Assembly (NCBI GenBank): GCA_903863295.1
Contig: CAIPBM010000077.1
Location: 1 to 39,528, forward strand
DNA length: 39,528 nucleotides
Reading direction: 5' to 3'
Origin: an uncultured Verrucomicrobiota bacterium
Lineage (GTDB): Bacteria; Verrucomicrobiota; Verrucomicrobiia; Methylacidiphilales; UBA1321
The position numbers and the translations under genes were made by a program. A model generated the notes under the pieces. It had not been told where the DNA came from. It did no database searches and was given only the letters and a program-made list of their open reading frames with translations. Shown here piece by piece: positions 1 to 9,202 of the stretch. The stretch's first letter is position 1. Each line of letters opens with the position of its first letter.

Positions 1-147
1 AGTAACAACTGGCAGGACATCAACGCTGCACTTGGACAAGTTCCCGAACCTCTCTCCACCACCGGTGCGGGCCAAGGTGTGGTCTGCTTTTACGGATTGG
101 CCAAGCCAGTTCGCACGCCGTTGATTGGCCCCGTGCAACAGCCTTAA
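1..147 (+). CDS. C-terminal fragment of an unrecognised protein
   Basis: An open frame enters from the left edge in frame 1 and stops at TAA 145-147, giving the last 48 residues of a protein. It begins SNNWQDINAALGQ and ends in a Pro/Val-rich tail with VRTPLIGPVQQP. Its composition (Trp, Asn, Gly, Pro) could suit the end of an exported or surface protein, but no family is recognisable from so little sequence. The gene is convergent with the pilus-type gene downstream, and the 86-base gap between the stops has only weak dyad symmetry. Whether it belongs functionally with the pilus genes cannot be judged. Confidence 0.55.
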   Translation, partial: SNNWQDINAALGQVPEPLSTTGAGQGVVCFYGLAKPVRTPLIGPVQQP

Positions 148-233
148 AGTGAAAGGCGCTAATAAGGTAATAAGGAGACAGGCATGTTTTCGGTTTCAAT
201 TTGAATCGCTGAAAGTGTCTGTCGCTCTTTTTA

Positions 234-1511
234 CTAATGATGCGCCTGCAGCCCCTGCATCGCGCCGTAAATGCCGGAGAGCATCGACCACGCAATCAGC
301 AGCACCATCAGCCCCAGCGCGGAAATGATAATCAACGGCACAATCGACATGACCTTGTCGATGCGCTGCTGGATGATCTTGTCATACCGTTGTCCGATCT
401 TTGCCATCGTCTCGCCGAGTTCCCCGGTCTGCTCCCCGACCTTCATCAAATCGCGGAGATTGGCCGGGAAATGGCCGACCGCCTTCATCGCGCGAGTCAG
501 CGAGGCCCCCTCCCCGATCAAGTCGGTGATCCGCAATACTTGCGAGCGATAAAAGACATTCCCCGTGGCCTGGCTCATCAGCTTCATCGCGTTTAACAGC
601 GGGAGTCCGTTTTGCAAAAGATTGGCCATGGTCTGGCAGAACTGGGCGTAGAAGCTCGCGCTCAAGAGTGGGCCCATGAGCGGAAGCTTCAGCTTGGCCT
701 CGTCCCACCAACGGCGACCCGCCGGAGTCCGCACATAAGCCACGAAGCCCACCAGCCCCAGGGCCAGGATCGCCGCCGTCACCAGACCATACTGCTGCGT
801 GATTTTGCTGGCGTGGATCAGGATATAGGTCGGTAACGGAATGACCGCGCCCGGCTTGGAGAATAGCTTCATCATCTGCGGCACCAGCACGGTCATGAAA
901 ATGATCATCGCCACGGTACCGGCCAGGACGAGGGCCGCCGGGTAAATCAGCGCAAGCTGAATCCGCGCCTTCAAATCCTGCATAGCCACGAGATGGGTCG
1001 CTTGCCGCCGCAGCAACGGAGCCAGCGCCCCGCTGATTTCTCCCGCCGCAACGAGATTGCAGTAAAGCTCCCCAAAACTGGGCGAGGCCATTTTGAGCGC
1101 CTCGGAAAAACTTGTTCCATCCCGGACTTTTTCCCGCAAAAACCTTGAGACATCCTTCACCGGCGACCGCTCTTCCCGGTTCTCCATCAATTGCAAGGCG
1201 GGTTCAAGTTGCAGCCCGGAATTCAGAAAGTCGGCGAGCTCGTCGGTGAAGAGAATTACCTGGGCGCTCGAGAGCCGGATGTTACCGGAGAGCGTTTCGC
1301 GCCGGGCCATCCCCGAGGCGTTGGCGGTCGATGTCTTGGTCTCTGCTTTCTTCCGCACCGGCGCAGCCGTGTCAGCCTTCGCCACCAACATCAGCGGTTG
1401 GATGCGATCCATCGACAAGCGCCGCAACGCGTCGGCCCGGCTGGAAGCCTCGAGTTCGCCCGAACGCTTTTCTCCACGCGCTCCCGTGCCCTGGTACGTA
1501 AAGACAGCCAT
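234..1511 (-). CDS. pilC: Type II secretion / type IV pilus inner-membrane platform protein (PilC/GspF family)
   Basis: This 425-residue protein has the full architecture of the polytopic platform of type IV pili and type II secretion. The N-terminal segment (MAVFTYQGTGARGE) is typical of GspF/PilC. Two T2SSF repeats follow, roughly residues 85-210 and 285-410. Hydrophobic membrane segments lie near residues 190-215 (ALIYPAALVLAGTVAMIIFM), 235-260 and at the C-terminus (IVPLIIISALGLMVLLIAW). In this family the protein sits in the inner membrane and couples the cytoplasmic ATPase to pilin assembly. It starts 11 bases after the stop of the ATPase gene on the same strand, so the two are co-transcribed. 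Whether it serves a pilus or a secretion system cannot be decided without the pilin genes. Confidence 0.9.
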   Translation of the reverse strand: MAVFTYQGTGARGEKRSGELEASSRADALRRLSMDRIQPLMLVAKADTAAPVRKKAETKTSTANASGMARRETLSGNIRLSSAQVILFTDELADFLNSGLQLEPALQLMENREERSPVKDVSRFLREKVRDGTSFSEALKMASPSFGELYCNLVAAGEISGALAPLLRRQATHLVAMQDLKARIQLALIYPAALVLAGTVAMIIFMTVLVPQMMKLFSKPGAVIPLPTYILIHASKITQQYGLVTAAILALGLVGFVAYVRTPAGRRWWDEAKLKLPLMGPLLSASFYAQFCQTMANLLQNGLPLLNAMKLMSQATGNVFYRSQVLRITDLIGEGASLTRAMKAVGHFPANLRDLMKVGEQTGELGETMAKIGQRYDKIIQQRIDKVMSIVPLIIISALGLMVLLIAWSMLSGIYGAMQGLQAHH

Positions 1512-1522
1512 GTGCGCCTCGT

Positions 1523-3241
1523 CTATTCGTCGAGCACGTCGACATCAGCCGCGGTGACGCGGACCACTTCCTCAACCGTCGTCGCACCCGCGATGACCCG
1601 GTTCCAGCCATCCTGCCGCAGCGGCACCATGCCCTCCTGGATCGCCTTGGCCCGTAAGGCCTCACTCGATTTCCCCTGCGAAATCATTTCCTGCAACGCG
1701 GGCGAGACGAGACAGATTTCAAACAACGCCGCGCGGTCCTGGTAACCGGTGTGACGGCAACGCTCGCACCCCTTCTTCTGCATGATCCGGTCGGCATAGG
1801 CCATCGGGAAACCAATCTGTTCAAGGAAGGACTTCGAGTGCTCCGCGGGTTGCTTGCAACTGGGGCAGAGCAAGCGCACCAACCGTTGCGCCAGGAAGGC
1901 GCGCACCGAGGACGAAACCAGAAACGGCTGCACGCCCATATCGACCAGACGTGTGATGCCGCCGATGGCATCATTCGTGTGAAGCGTGCTGAAGACCAAG
2001 TGGCCCGTGAGCGCGGCGCGAATGGCAATTTCCGAGGTCTCAAAGTCACGCATTTCCCCGATCATGATTACGTTCGGATCACCGCGAAGGATACTGCGCA
2101 ACGCACGCGCAAAAGTCAGGTCGATCTCCGGCTTAATCGCGATTTGCATCACGCCGGGCAGCTTGTGCTCAACCGGATCTTCGACCGTCACGATGCGCCG
2201 CTCCATCGTGTTGAGCATGGAGAGGAAGGTGTAAAGTGAGGTGCTCTTTCCGCAACCCGTGGGGCCGGTGAGCAGGATAATCCCGTTGGGCTGGGTGATG
2301 AGTTCGCGGATTTTTTTCTCCGCTTCAGGCGTCAAACCAAGGAGCGAGAAATCGAACCGGTTGCGCGAGAGTAACCGGAGGCTGATGTTTTCCCCATCCA
2401 CGGTGGGAAAAGTCGCCACGCGCACGTCGATCGGCTGCCCTTCCAATTCCAGGTTGATGCGGCCATCCTGCGGCATCCGGCGCTCGGCGATGTCGAGGTG
2501 CGACATGATCTTGAGACGGGAAATCACGCTGGCCTGCAGCATCTTGATCCGGGACGGCACGGGGACTTCATGCAGCACGCCGTCAATCCGGTAACGGATG
2601 CGGAGATCATTCTCCAGCGGTTCAATATGAATATCGGTTGCGCGCTCGGCCAGGGCTTCGCGCATGATCTGGTTGACGAAACTGACCACCGTGGCCTCGG
2701 GATCGTCTTCATCCAGGACGTTGACCTCCTGCTTGAGATCAAAGGTCGCATCATCGACCTCACGGCCTTCCAGAATGGCATCAAAGGTCTCCGCACCCAC
2801 GCCGTAGCCGGAACGAAGCGCCGCCAAAATGCTGCGGCGCGTGGCCAGGCACCAACTGACCGGCTCGTTGATTTCACGGGCGATGACCTGGCGAGCCGTC
2901 AGGTTAAAGGGATCGAAAGTCAGGATATGGAGATCGTTCTCGTTCAACCTCACCGGGTAAAGCTGGAAGCGAAGCGCCAGTCGCGCCGGGAAACGGCTCC
3001 GCAGTTTGTCGTCCATCGGCGGCAAAGCCGCATCCCACCACGGCAGACCAAATCGCGCACTGATCCGTTGCAAAAAATCGTGCTCATTGACGAGCTGCTT
3101 TCCCAGCAACGTCCCGATCACCGAAGTCTGCTGGGCCACGCAAGCCTCAACCGTTTCGGTGATCTGCGCCTGGTCGCCTAATCGCGATTCAAGGGCAAGA
3201 TTGGTGATGATGGTGCCCGACATAGTAAGCATCTTAGCCAT
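1523..3241 (-). CDS. pilB: Type IV pilus / type II secretion assembly ATPase (PilB/GspE family)
   Basis: Hexameric secretion ATPase that powers pilin or pseudopilin extension. An N-terminal GspE/PilB domain (about residues 20-150, with the ISARFGLPWW segment) precedes the ATPase core. The core has Walker A GPTGCGKST (about 326-334), an Asp/His box around TVEDPVEH, and a Walker B-region GEMRD where GEIRD is more usual. Near the C-terminus lies the zinc-binding tetracysteine arrangement, CPSC followed later by CERC, typical of the extension ATPases. The open frame reaches a GTG at 3283, but three in-frame ATGs follow (3241, 3232, 3223) and none has a clear Shine-Dalgarno site. I chose 3241; 3223 is about as likely. 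It is divergent from pheA and directly upstream of pilC. Confidence 0.9.
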   Translation of the reverse strand: MAKMLTMSGTIITNLALESRLGDQAQITETVEACVAQQTSVIGTLLGKQLVNEHDFLQRISARFGLPWWDAALPPMDDKLRSRFPARLALRFQLYPVRLNENDLHILTFDPFNLTARQVIAREINEPVSWCLATRRSILAALRSGYGVGAETFDAILEGREVDDATFDLKQEVNVLDEDDPEATVVSFVNQIMREALAERATDIHIEPLENDLRIRYRIDGVLHEVPVPSRIKMLQASVISRLKIMSHLDIAERRMPQDGRINLELEGQPIDVRVATFPTVDGENISLRLLSRNRFDFSLLGLTPEAEKKIRELITQPNGIILLTGPTGCGKSTSLYTFLSMLNTMERRIVTVEDPVEHKLPGVMQIAIKPEIDLTFARALRSILRGDPNVIMIGEMRDFETSEIAIRAALTGHLVFSTLHTNDAIGGITRLVDMGVQPFLVSSSVRAFLAQRLVRLLCPSCKQPAEHSKSFLEQIGFPMAYADRIMQKKGCERCRHTGYQDRAALFEICLVSPALQEMISQGKSSEALRAKAIQEGMVPLRQDGWNRVIAGATTVEEVVRVTAADVDVLDE

Positions 3242-3361
3242 TTTGAGCCGCGAATCACGGATATTTCTCCCGAATGTCTCCACTGTAATTTTAACCGTCG
3301 GTCTGCTGGATCGAAGAAGCGCTTCCCAAGCCTTCTTGGGTCATGCTTAAATCGCGACTCT

Positions 3362-4210
3362 ATGGTTGCTTCCAAGCCGCTCATGCATCTCGGTTACTTT
3401 GGCCGATCCGGCAGTTTCTCCCATCTGGCTGCCTCGCGCCGTTTTCCGAAGATTACGCTTGGCGAGTGCCCCACGGTTGAGGAGGCCTTCGCCCGGCTCG
3501 TGGCTGCCGAGTTCACTCACATTCTAGTACCGATTGAAAACGGCTCTAGCGGCATCATCACCAATACTGCGGATCAACTCATGCGGCTCGCGCGTTCGGA
3601 ATCCGTCACGGCGCTGCAAATTCGCGAGGCACTGGCCATGCGCGTGCAGTTGATGCTGATGGCGCGTCCCGACTCCAAAGCCATCACCAAAATCTACTCG
3701 CACCGCGCTCCGTTTGATCACAGCCGCGATTGGCTGCATCAACATTATCCACAGGCGGAACAGATCATCGTCGAGAGCACGTCGGAAGCTGCCGCGCTGG
3801 CGGCAAAAGACCGGAGCGCCGCAGCCATCGCGGGTGAGCAGGCCGTGGCTCAGCATCGGCTTAAGATCATCAACAAACATGTCGGCCGTGAAGTCGCCAA
3901 CCAGACCACGTTCATCATCGTCGGCTCCCCCCTGCCCCGTCCCGCCAAGGCCACACACACCAGCATCGTCTTTGAGTTGCCCCACAAGGCGGGCAGTCTT
4001 GTTGCCGTTCTGCAAGTCCTCTCACGCCGCAAGCTCAACCTGACCAAGATCCTCTCGCGTCCCATTCCGGGGCGGTTCGAGGAGTACCGCTTCATGATTG
4101 AGTTCCACGGAGCCGTCCCGCAAAAGGAAGTGGCCGAGGCGCTGGCCCGTCTCAGGAAGATCACCACCTTTTTTGCCGTCATTGGTAGTTATCCAGTCAA
4201 AAAAATCTGA
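3362..4210 (+). CDS. pheA: Prephenate dehydratase-like protein with C-terminal ACT domain
   Basis: 282 residues with the order of a monofunctional prephenate dehydratase: a periplasmic-binding-like catalytic region (about 8-195) and an ACT regulatory domain (about 200-280). Family marks include GRSGSFSHLAA at the N-terminus, VPIENGSSG (canonical VPIENS/T), STSEAA and AAIAGEQAV. Two normally conserved sites differ. The catalytic TRF motif reads N-Q-T-T-F, keeping the Thr but not the Arg. The ACT-domain ESRP motif that helps bind phenylalanine reads LSRP. The family converts prephenate to phenylpyruvate in phenylalanine synthesis. These changes suggest altered activity or feedback, or a paralogue with another role. 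The start is the first ATG, and no strong ribosome site is visible. Confidence 0.75.
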   Translation: MVASKPLMHLGYFGRSGSFSHLAASRRFPKITLGECPTVEEAFARLVAAEFTHILVPIENGSSGIITNTADQLMRLARSESVTALQIREALAMRVQLMLMARPDSKAITKIYSHRAPFDHSRDWLHQHYPQAEQIIVESTSEAAALAAKDRSAAAIAGEQAVAQHRLKIINKHVGREVANQTTFIIVGSPLPRPAKATHTSIVFELPHKAGSLVAVLQVLSRRKLNLTKILSRPIPGRFEEYRFMIEFHGAVPQKEVAEALARLRKITTFFAVIGSYPVKKI

Positions 4211-4254
4211 TCGTCTTGACGAACTTGCCTCCCGTGACAACTTGCTCTTAAGCC

Positions 4255-4590
4255 ATGCCCGGAAAATCGATTGTCTATTGTCAGGAATGCCAGAAGGAAT
4301 TTCCCGATTATAAGCGGGTAGGCCAGCTCATCAAGGACCAGATCATCCAAGGCTTGTCCCAAGCCTGTGGTGCGATGCCGATAGAAGTCTTCCTGGGAAC
4401 CCTCCTCTCCAGTCCCGCGGGAGGAGGAATCACCATCACCCTCGGTTCGTACCAGGTCATGATGGAATTCCCTGAAGTCGAGCGGGCCCACTATGGCAGC
4501 CGCCGCGACGCCATCAACGAAGCCCGGTTCCCCTGCCCCGTTTGCCAGAAGTATTCGCGGTGGAAGCGAGGCAGTAAAAAGGGACGGTAA
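4255..4590 (+). CDS. Small hypothetical protein with two CxxC pairs (possible zinc protein)
   Basis: 111 residues. One CxxC pair lies near the N-terminus (CQEC, about 9-12) and a second near the C-terminus (CPVC, about 94-97), so the chain could fold back around one zinc ion. The tail is basic (RWKRGSKKGR). The middle has a Gly-rich turn (SSPAGGGITITLGS). I do not recognise the family. It lies 44 bases after the prephenate dehydratase gene and 13 bases before the glycosyltransferase start, so it may share their transcript. It is not McsA: it lacks the repeated CxxC fingers and the UVR-type coiled segment of that McsB partner, although it lies upstream of mcsB. Confidence 0.65.
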   Translation: MPGKSIVYCQECQKEFPDYKRVGQLIKDQIIQGLSQACGAMPIEVFLGTLLSSPAGGGITITLGSYQVMMEFPEVERAHYGSRRDAINEARFPCPVCQKYSRWKRGSKKGR

Positions 4591-4603
4591 GAGGTATCTG
4601 GCA

Positions 4604-5494
4604 GTGATCATCGTTTCTGAACTCCGGGGGCAACTCGGAAACCGCCTTTTCCTCTGCGCCTATGGAATGGCCTTGGCGGAAGCGACCCATCAACGCTTGA
4701 TCCAACTCTGCCTTCACCATTATTCGGATCATTTCCCTGCCGCCCAGCGCTGGGGTCCCGTCTGGTATCAATTCGCTTCGCGCAAGCTGGTGCGCATCTT
4801 CATCCAAATCCTGCGCCACCTGCCGTGGATGAAAGAGTGCTTTGTTTATGTGGGATGGATGGTGGATTTCAATTATTCGCCCACCGATCCCGGTTTCGTC
4901 GCAAAGGTCAAATCGCGCTGGTTGACCATTATTGAGGGCTTTCCAGAACCTGCCAAAGTCACCTTCCCTTCCACCGGGGCAATCCGGAAAACATTTACTC
5001 CCAGCCAGACCATTCTCGATGCAGTTACGCGACACCTCTCGCCGCTGCGATCAAACGCCAATGTCTTGATTGGCATCCACGTCCGCCATGGCGACTACGC
5101 CCTGTACTACGGCGGAAGATTTTTGTATCCGATCACCTTCTACGGGGACGTCATGGACGCGATGGAGAAGCTTTTTCCCGGGAGAAAAGTCGGGTTTCTT
5201 GTCTGCTCAGATGTGGCTCAGCCACTGGAATCCCTTCACCGCGCCAACATCCTTCCCGGCCTCGGCGATCTGCTGGGAGACCTCTATTCACTCGCCGCGT
5301 GCGACTATCTCATCGGACCTCCCAGCACCTTTTCTCTCTGGGCAGCTTTCCATGGCCGCAAACCAATCCTCCACTTGTTCGAACCTCGCGTTCCCTCAAG
5401 CCTGAACGATTTCATGATTCCCGACGGTCACTTTGAGTGCCTCGACTTCAAACTCTCCATTGAAGAACGGCAGCTCATCCATCGCGATTGGTAA
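4604..5494 (+). CDS. GT11-like glycosyltransferase (alpha-1,2-fucosyltransferase family)
   Basis: The chosen GTG start at 4604 gives 296 residues, close to the usual size of family GT11. It lies about ten bases after AAGAGG and makes the protein open with VIIVSELRGQLGNRLF, which fits the GT11 N-terminus (IIVxLxGGLGNQMF). The longer frame from 4493 would overlap the previous gene by about 100 bases and adds an unrelated basic leader. The donor-binding motif HxRRGDY appears as HVRHGDY, with His in place of one Arg. A C-terminal segment (LAACDYLIGPPSTFSLWAAF) matches the family's late acidic/Ser motif. The predicted role is transfer of fucose or a similar sugar onto a surface glycan; the acceptor is unknown. 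The stop lies 85 bases before mcsB. Confidence 0.75.
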   Translation: MIIVSELRGQLGNRLFLCAYGMALAEATHQRLIQLCLHHYSDHFPAAQRWGPVWYQFASRKLVRIFIQILRHLPWMKECFVYVGWMVDFNYSPTDPGFVAKVKSRWLTIIEGFPEPAKVTFPSTGAIRKTFTPSQTILDAVTRHLSPLRSNANVLIGIHVRHGDYALYYGGRFLYPITFYGDVMDAMEKLFPGRKVGFLVCSDVAQPLESLHRANILPGLGDLLGDLYSLAACDYLIGPPSTFSLWAAFHGRKPILHLFEPRVPSSLNDFMIPDGHFECLDFKLSIEERQLIHRDW

Positions 5495-5579
5495 TCCCGC
5501 AAATCCCGTTAAAAATAGTCCAATCTCCCGATGCAACTCCACTTGCATTCAATGGCATAGATCGTATTCTAAAGGGGTA

Positions 5580-6695
5580 GTGAAAATTCAAAATTTGCTC
5601 AAGACCTCGAGTGAGTGGATCCGGGGTGAGAACGGCGGCAATCGCATTGTGTTCAGCAGCCGCCTGCGCCTTGCCCGCAACCTGAACCATCATCCCTTCC
5701 CCGGCTGGGCGAAGAAAGCCGAGCGGGAAAAGGTGCTCGCCCTTGTGCAACCGGCTGTGGCCGATCTGCCCGAGATGAAGGACGCCATTATCAATGACTC
5801 GATGGAGCATTTCACGCCGCTCGAAAAGCAGGTACTGGTCGAGCAACATCTCATCAGCCGGGAACATGCCGCGAAGAACACCGGCAGCGGCCTCATCATC
5901 AGTAAGAACCGGACGCTCAGCGTCATGATTAATGAGGAGGACCATCTCCGCATCCAGTCGCTCCGTTCCGGGTTGCAGCTCAAGGCGCTTCTCAAGGCCG
6001 TCGACAAGCTCGACACCGAGATGGAAGAGAAGCTCGATTTCGCCTTTTCGCCCCAGATCGGTTACCTCACCGCCTGCCCGACCAATGTCGGTACCGGCAT
6101 GCGCGCCTCCGCCATGATGCATCTTCCGGCGCTCGTGCTGGATGACCAGATCACCCAGATCATCAAAGCCGTGAACAAGATTGGCCTGGCCGTCCGTGGA
6201 CTTTACGGCGAAGGCACCGAGGCGCTCGGCAACCTCTTCCAGATTTCCAACCAGATGACGCTCGGCGAATCCGAAGCGCAGATTGTTGACAAGCTGACCA
6301 AGGTTATTGCCCAAGTCATGGAGCACGAGGAAAACGCGCGTCAGAAGATGCTCGAGGACAAGAGCCGAATGATTGCCGACCAGGTTGGTCGCGCCTACGG
6401 CATCATGATGCATTCCTATTCCATTTCCTCAAAAGAGGTACTCAACCTGCTCTCCATGTTGCGGCTGGGCGTTGATCTCGCCCTCATGCCCGAGGAATAT
6501 CGCGCCACCATTGATGAGCTTTTTATCCGCACGCAACCTGCCCATCTCCAAAAAGATTTCGAGCGCAAGCTCACGACCGAAGAGCGCGATGGCCTCCGGT
6601 CCGACCTCCTCCGCGAACGCCTCAAAGCCGTTCCCGAGCCCAATATGAAAGCCCTTTCCCTAGGTAAAACCGAAGGAGACAAGAAAAAATCATGA
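5580..6695 (+). CDS. mcsB: Protein arginine kinase McsB
   Basis: 371 residues of the phosphagen-kinase family that phosphorylates protein arginines, a mark recognised by ClpC. Visible motifs: SSRLRLARN (26-34), EEDHLRIQ (119-126), the active-site loop CPTNVGTGMRAS with Cys166, GEGTEALG (210-217) and SNQMTLG. Near the C-terminus RDGLRS (336-341) matches the RDxxR allosteric phosphoarginine site described for Firmicute McsB. The GTG at 5580 follows AAAGGGG closely and gives the normal family length. The ATG at 5433 lies inside the upstream gene and adds a leader unlike the family. The stop overlaps the clpC start in an ATGA, so translation is coupled. Neither mcsA nor ctsR is adjacent, unlike the Bacillus operon. 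Confidence 0.92.
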   Translation: MKIQNLLKTSSEWIRGENGGNRIVFSSRLRLARNLNHHPFPGWAKKAEREKVLALVQPAVADLPEMKDAIINDSMEHFTPLEKQVLVEQHLISREHAAKNTGSGLIISKNRTLSVMINEEDHLRIQSLRSGLQLKALLKAVDKLDTEMEEKLDFAFSPQIGYLTACPTNVGTGMRASAMMHLPALVLDDQITQIIKAVNKIGLAVRGLYGEGTEALGNLFQISNQMTLGESEAQIVDKLTKVIAQVMEHEENARQKMLEDKSRMIADQVGRAYGIMMHSYSISSKEVLNLLSMLRLGVDLALMPEEYRATIDELFIRTQPAHLQKDFERKLTTEERDGLRSDLLRERLKAVPEPNMKALSLGKTEGDKKKS

Positions 6696-9202
6696 ACAAC
6701 TTCACTCCCCGAGCGCAACAAGTGCTCGCGCTTGCCCGCAAGGAAGCCGATCGCTTCAACCATAATTATGTGGGCACTGAACATCTGCTCCTTGGCTTGA
6801 TCAAACTTGGCCAGGGCGTCGCGGTCAATGTGCTGCAAAAGCTCGGGCTCGATTTGGAAACCGTCCGCATTGAAGTGGAGAAACAAGTTGGTTCCGGCCC
6901 GGACACCAAGATGTCCGGCAACATCCCTTATACGCCCCGCGTTAAAAAAGTCCTCGCCCTCGCGGGCAAGGAAGCCAAGGCGCTCAATCATAGTTACGTG
7001 GGTACGGAGCACATCCTCCTCGGCCTGCTGCGCGAAGGCGACGGCGTGGCCGCACGTGTCTTGAAGACTCTCGAAGTCGACATCGAGCGCACCCGCAATG
7101 AAGTGCTCAAGGAGCTCGATCCCAACTTCGCCTCCGGTGAAGCCGAAGGTGGCGAGGAAGGCGAGCAATCCGCCCAAGGTGGCTCATCGCAAGGTGAAAC
7201 CGGTGCCGGTGGCAAGAAAGACGTCAAGACTCCCGCTCTCAAGGCCTTTGGACGTGACCTGACCGAACTCGCCCGCCGCGGTGAACTCGATCCCGTCATC
7301 GGGCGCAAGAACGAGATCGAGCGCGTCATCCAGATTCTCTGCCGTCGCACCAAGAATAACCCCGTCCTCATCGGTGAAGCCGGTGTCGGCAAGACTGCCA
7401 TCGCGGAAGGGCTCGCCCAGGAAATCGCCGCGGGTAACGTCCCTGAGCTCCTGCGCGACAAGAAGGTCATCACCCTTGATCTCGCCCTCATGGTCGCCGG
7501 CACCAAGTATCGTGGTCAATTTGAAGAACGCATCAAGGCCGTGATGGAGGAAATCCGCAAGGCCCGCAACGTCATCCTTTTCATCGATGAGCTTCACACC
7601 ATCGTCGGTGCCGGTTCAGCCGAAGGGGCGATGGATGCGTCGAACATCATCAAGCCCGCCCTCTCCCGCGGCGAACTCCAGTGCATCGGTGCCACCACGC
7701 TGAACGAATTCCGCAAGCACATCGAGAAAGACTCCGCTCTCGAACGCCGCTTCCAGCAAGTGATGGTCGAGGCCCCGAGTGTCGAGGAATCGATCGAAAT
7801 CCTCAAGGGGCTGCGTCCCAAGTATGAGGCGCACCACAAGGCGAAGATGAGCGACGAAGCCCTCGAAGCCGCCGCCAAGCTCTCCGACCGCTACCTCACC
7901 GGACGATTCCTCCCCGACAAAGCCATCGACGTCATGGACGAAGCCGGATCGCGCGCGCGCATCCAGGCGACCATGCGTCCGCCCGACGTCAAGGGCATCG
8001 AAAGCGAGATCGAGGAAATCCGTGGCCGCAAGGAAGCCGCGATCAAGGCCCAGGACTTTGAGAAAGCCGCCGCCCTGCGCGATTCCGAGAAGGAAGCCAA
8101 GGACAAGCTCGAGAACGTGCTCAACGAATGGCGCACCCGCCGCGATGAGCAGGAAGTGCTCGTCACCGACGATGATATCCGCCATGTCGTGTCCAAGTGG
8201 ACGGGCGTTCCCCTTTCCCGCATGGAACAGGCCGACATGGACCGGCTCCTGCGCGTCTCGGAAGAACTCAAGGGCAAGGTCATCGGACAGGACGAGGCCG
8301 TCTACGCCATGGGCAAGGCCCTGCGCCGTTCCCGTGCGGATCTCAAGGATCCCAAGCGCCCGATTGGTTCCTTCATTTTTCTCGGCCCGACCGGCGTGGG
8401 TAAAACCCACCTCGCCAAGACTCTCGCCAAATATATGTTCGGCGACGAAACCGCTCTGATCCAGATCGATATGAGCGAGTACATGGACGCGCACAATGTG
8501 TCGCGCCTCGTGGGAGCGCCTCCCGGCTATGTCGGTTATGAGGAGGGCGGCCAGCTCAGCGAAAAAGTCCGCCGCCGTCCCTACAGCGTCGTACTCTTTG
8601 ACGAGATCGAAAAGGCCCACCCCGACATCTGGAACCTGCTCCTGCAGATTCTCGAGGACGGCGTGGTTACGGACAGTCTCGGCCGCAAGGTTGATTTCCG
8701 GAACACCATCATCATCATGACCTCCAATGTCGGCGCCGACCTCGTGCGCAAAAATATGGTCATGGGCTTCGGTGTGAAGACAGACGAACATTCCTACGAG
8801 CAGATGAAGGACAAGATGCTCGGGGAAGCCAAGCGGGTCTTCAAGCCCGAGTTCCTCAATCGCCTCGACGACATCATCGTCTTCCACTCGCTGACCCGCG
8901 ACGACCTGACCAAGATTGTCGACATCGAAGTGGCCAAGGTGCTCACCCGCCTCAAGCCCCGCGAAATCACCTTCCGGCTCACGCCCGAAGCGGTCGCCTT
9001 CCTCATCGAAAAAGGCTACGAGCCCGCCTACGGCGCCCGTCCCCTGCGCCGCGCCGTTGAACGCTACCTCGAAGATCCCATGGCCGAGGAAATCCTCCGC
9101 GGCACGATCAAGAACAGCGATTTCGTGGTCGTCGGCGAAAAGGACAAGGCACTCACCTTCACCGTCGGCGCCGATACCGCCTCCACCCCTGTCACACCGT
9201 AG
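6692..9202 (+). CDS. clpC: AAA+ unfoldase ClpC
   Basis: 836 residues, normal for ClpC. Two Clp-N repeats occupy about 2-145, followed by a Gly/Ser/Glu-rich linker (about 147-175). The first AAA+ module has Walker A GEAGVGKT (228-235) and Walker B FIDE (DE 299-300). A UVR-type middle segment spans about 441-475. The second module has Walker A GPTGVGKT (565-572) and Walker B VLFDE (DE 637-638). The MGF at 691-693 sits where ClpC/ClpA carry the loop that docks ClpP. The family unfolds proteins for degradation, and ClpC in particular receives phosphoarginine-marked substrates at its N-domain. The four-base overlap with mcsB makes that link likely here. clpP is not in the window. Confidence 0.96.
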   Translation: MNNFTPRAQQVLALARKEADRFNHNYVGTEHLLLGLIKLGQGVAVNVLQKLGLDLETVRIEVEKQVGSGPDTKMSGNIPYTPRVKKVLALAGKEAKALNHSYVGTEHILLGLLREGDGVAARVLKTLEVDIERTRNEVLKELDPNFASGEAEGGEEGEQSAQGGSSQGETGAGGKKDVKTPALKAFGRDLTELARRGELDPVIGRKNEIERVIQILCRRTKNNPVLIGEAGVGKTAIAEGLAQEIAAGNVPELLRDKKVITLDLALMVAGTKYRGQFEERIKAVMEEIRKARNVILFIDELHTIVGAGSAEGAMDASNIIKPALSRGELQCIGATTLNEFRKHIEKDSALERRFQQVMVEAPSVEESIEILKGLRPKYEAHHKAKMSDEALEAAAKLSDRYLTGRFLPDKAIDVMDEAGSRARIQATMRPPDVKGIESEIEEIRGRKEAAIKAQDFEKAAALRDSEKEAKDKLENVLNEWRTRRDEQEVLVTDDDIRHVVSKWTGVPLSRMEQADMDRLLRVSEELKGKVIGQDEAVYAMGKALRRSRADLKDPKRPIGSFIFLGPTGVGKTHLAKTLAKYMFGDETALIQIDMSEYMDAHNVSRLVGAPPGYVGYEEGGQLSEKVRRRPYSVVLFDEIEKAHPDIWNLLLQILEDGVVTDSLGRKVDFRNTIIIMTSNVGADLVRKNMVMGFGVKTDEHSYEQMKDKMLGEAKRVFKPEFLNRLDDIIVFHSLTRDDLTKIVDIEVAKVLTRLKPREITFRLTPEAVAFLIEKGYEPAYGARPLRRAVERYLEDPMAEEILRGTIKNSDFVVVGEKDKALTFTVGADTASTPVTP

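Noticed and set aside
148..233. Possible terminator between the left-edge gene and pilC
   Set aside because: Only short imperfect dyads were visible, with no convincing stem and T-run.
4493..4603. Longer N-terminus of the GT11-like gene from the ATG at 4493
   Set aside because: It overlaps the Cys-pair gene in another frame and adds an unrelated basic leader. The GTG at 4604 has a ribosome site and gives the family N-terminus.
5433..5579. Longer N-terminus of McsB from the ATG at 5433
   Set aside because: It lies within the upstream glycosyltransferase gene, and the leader does not resemble McsB. The GTG at 5580 gives the normal length.
7616..8887. 423-residue minus-strand open frame opposite clpC
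   Set aside because: It is antisense to the AAA+ modules of clpC, with no motifs of its own.
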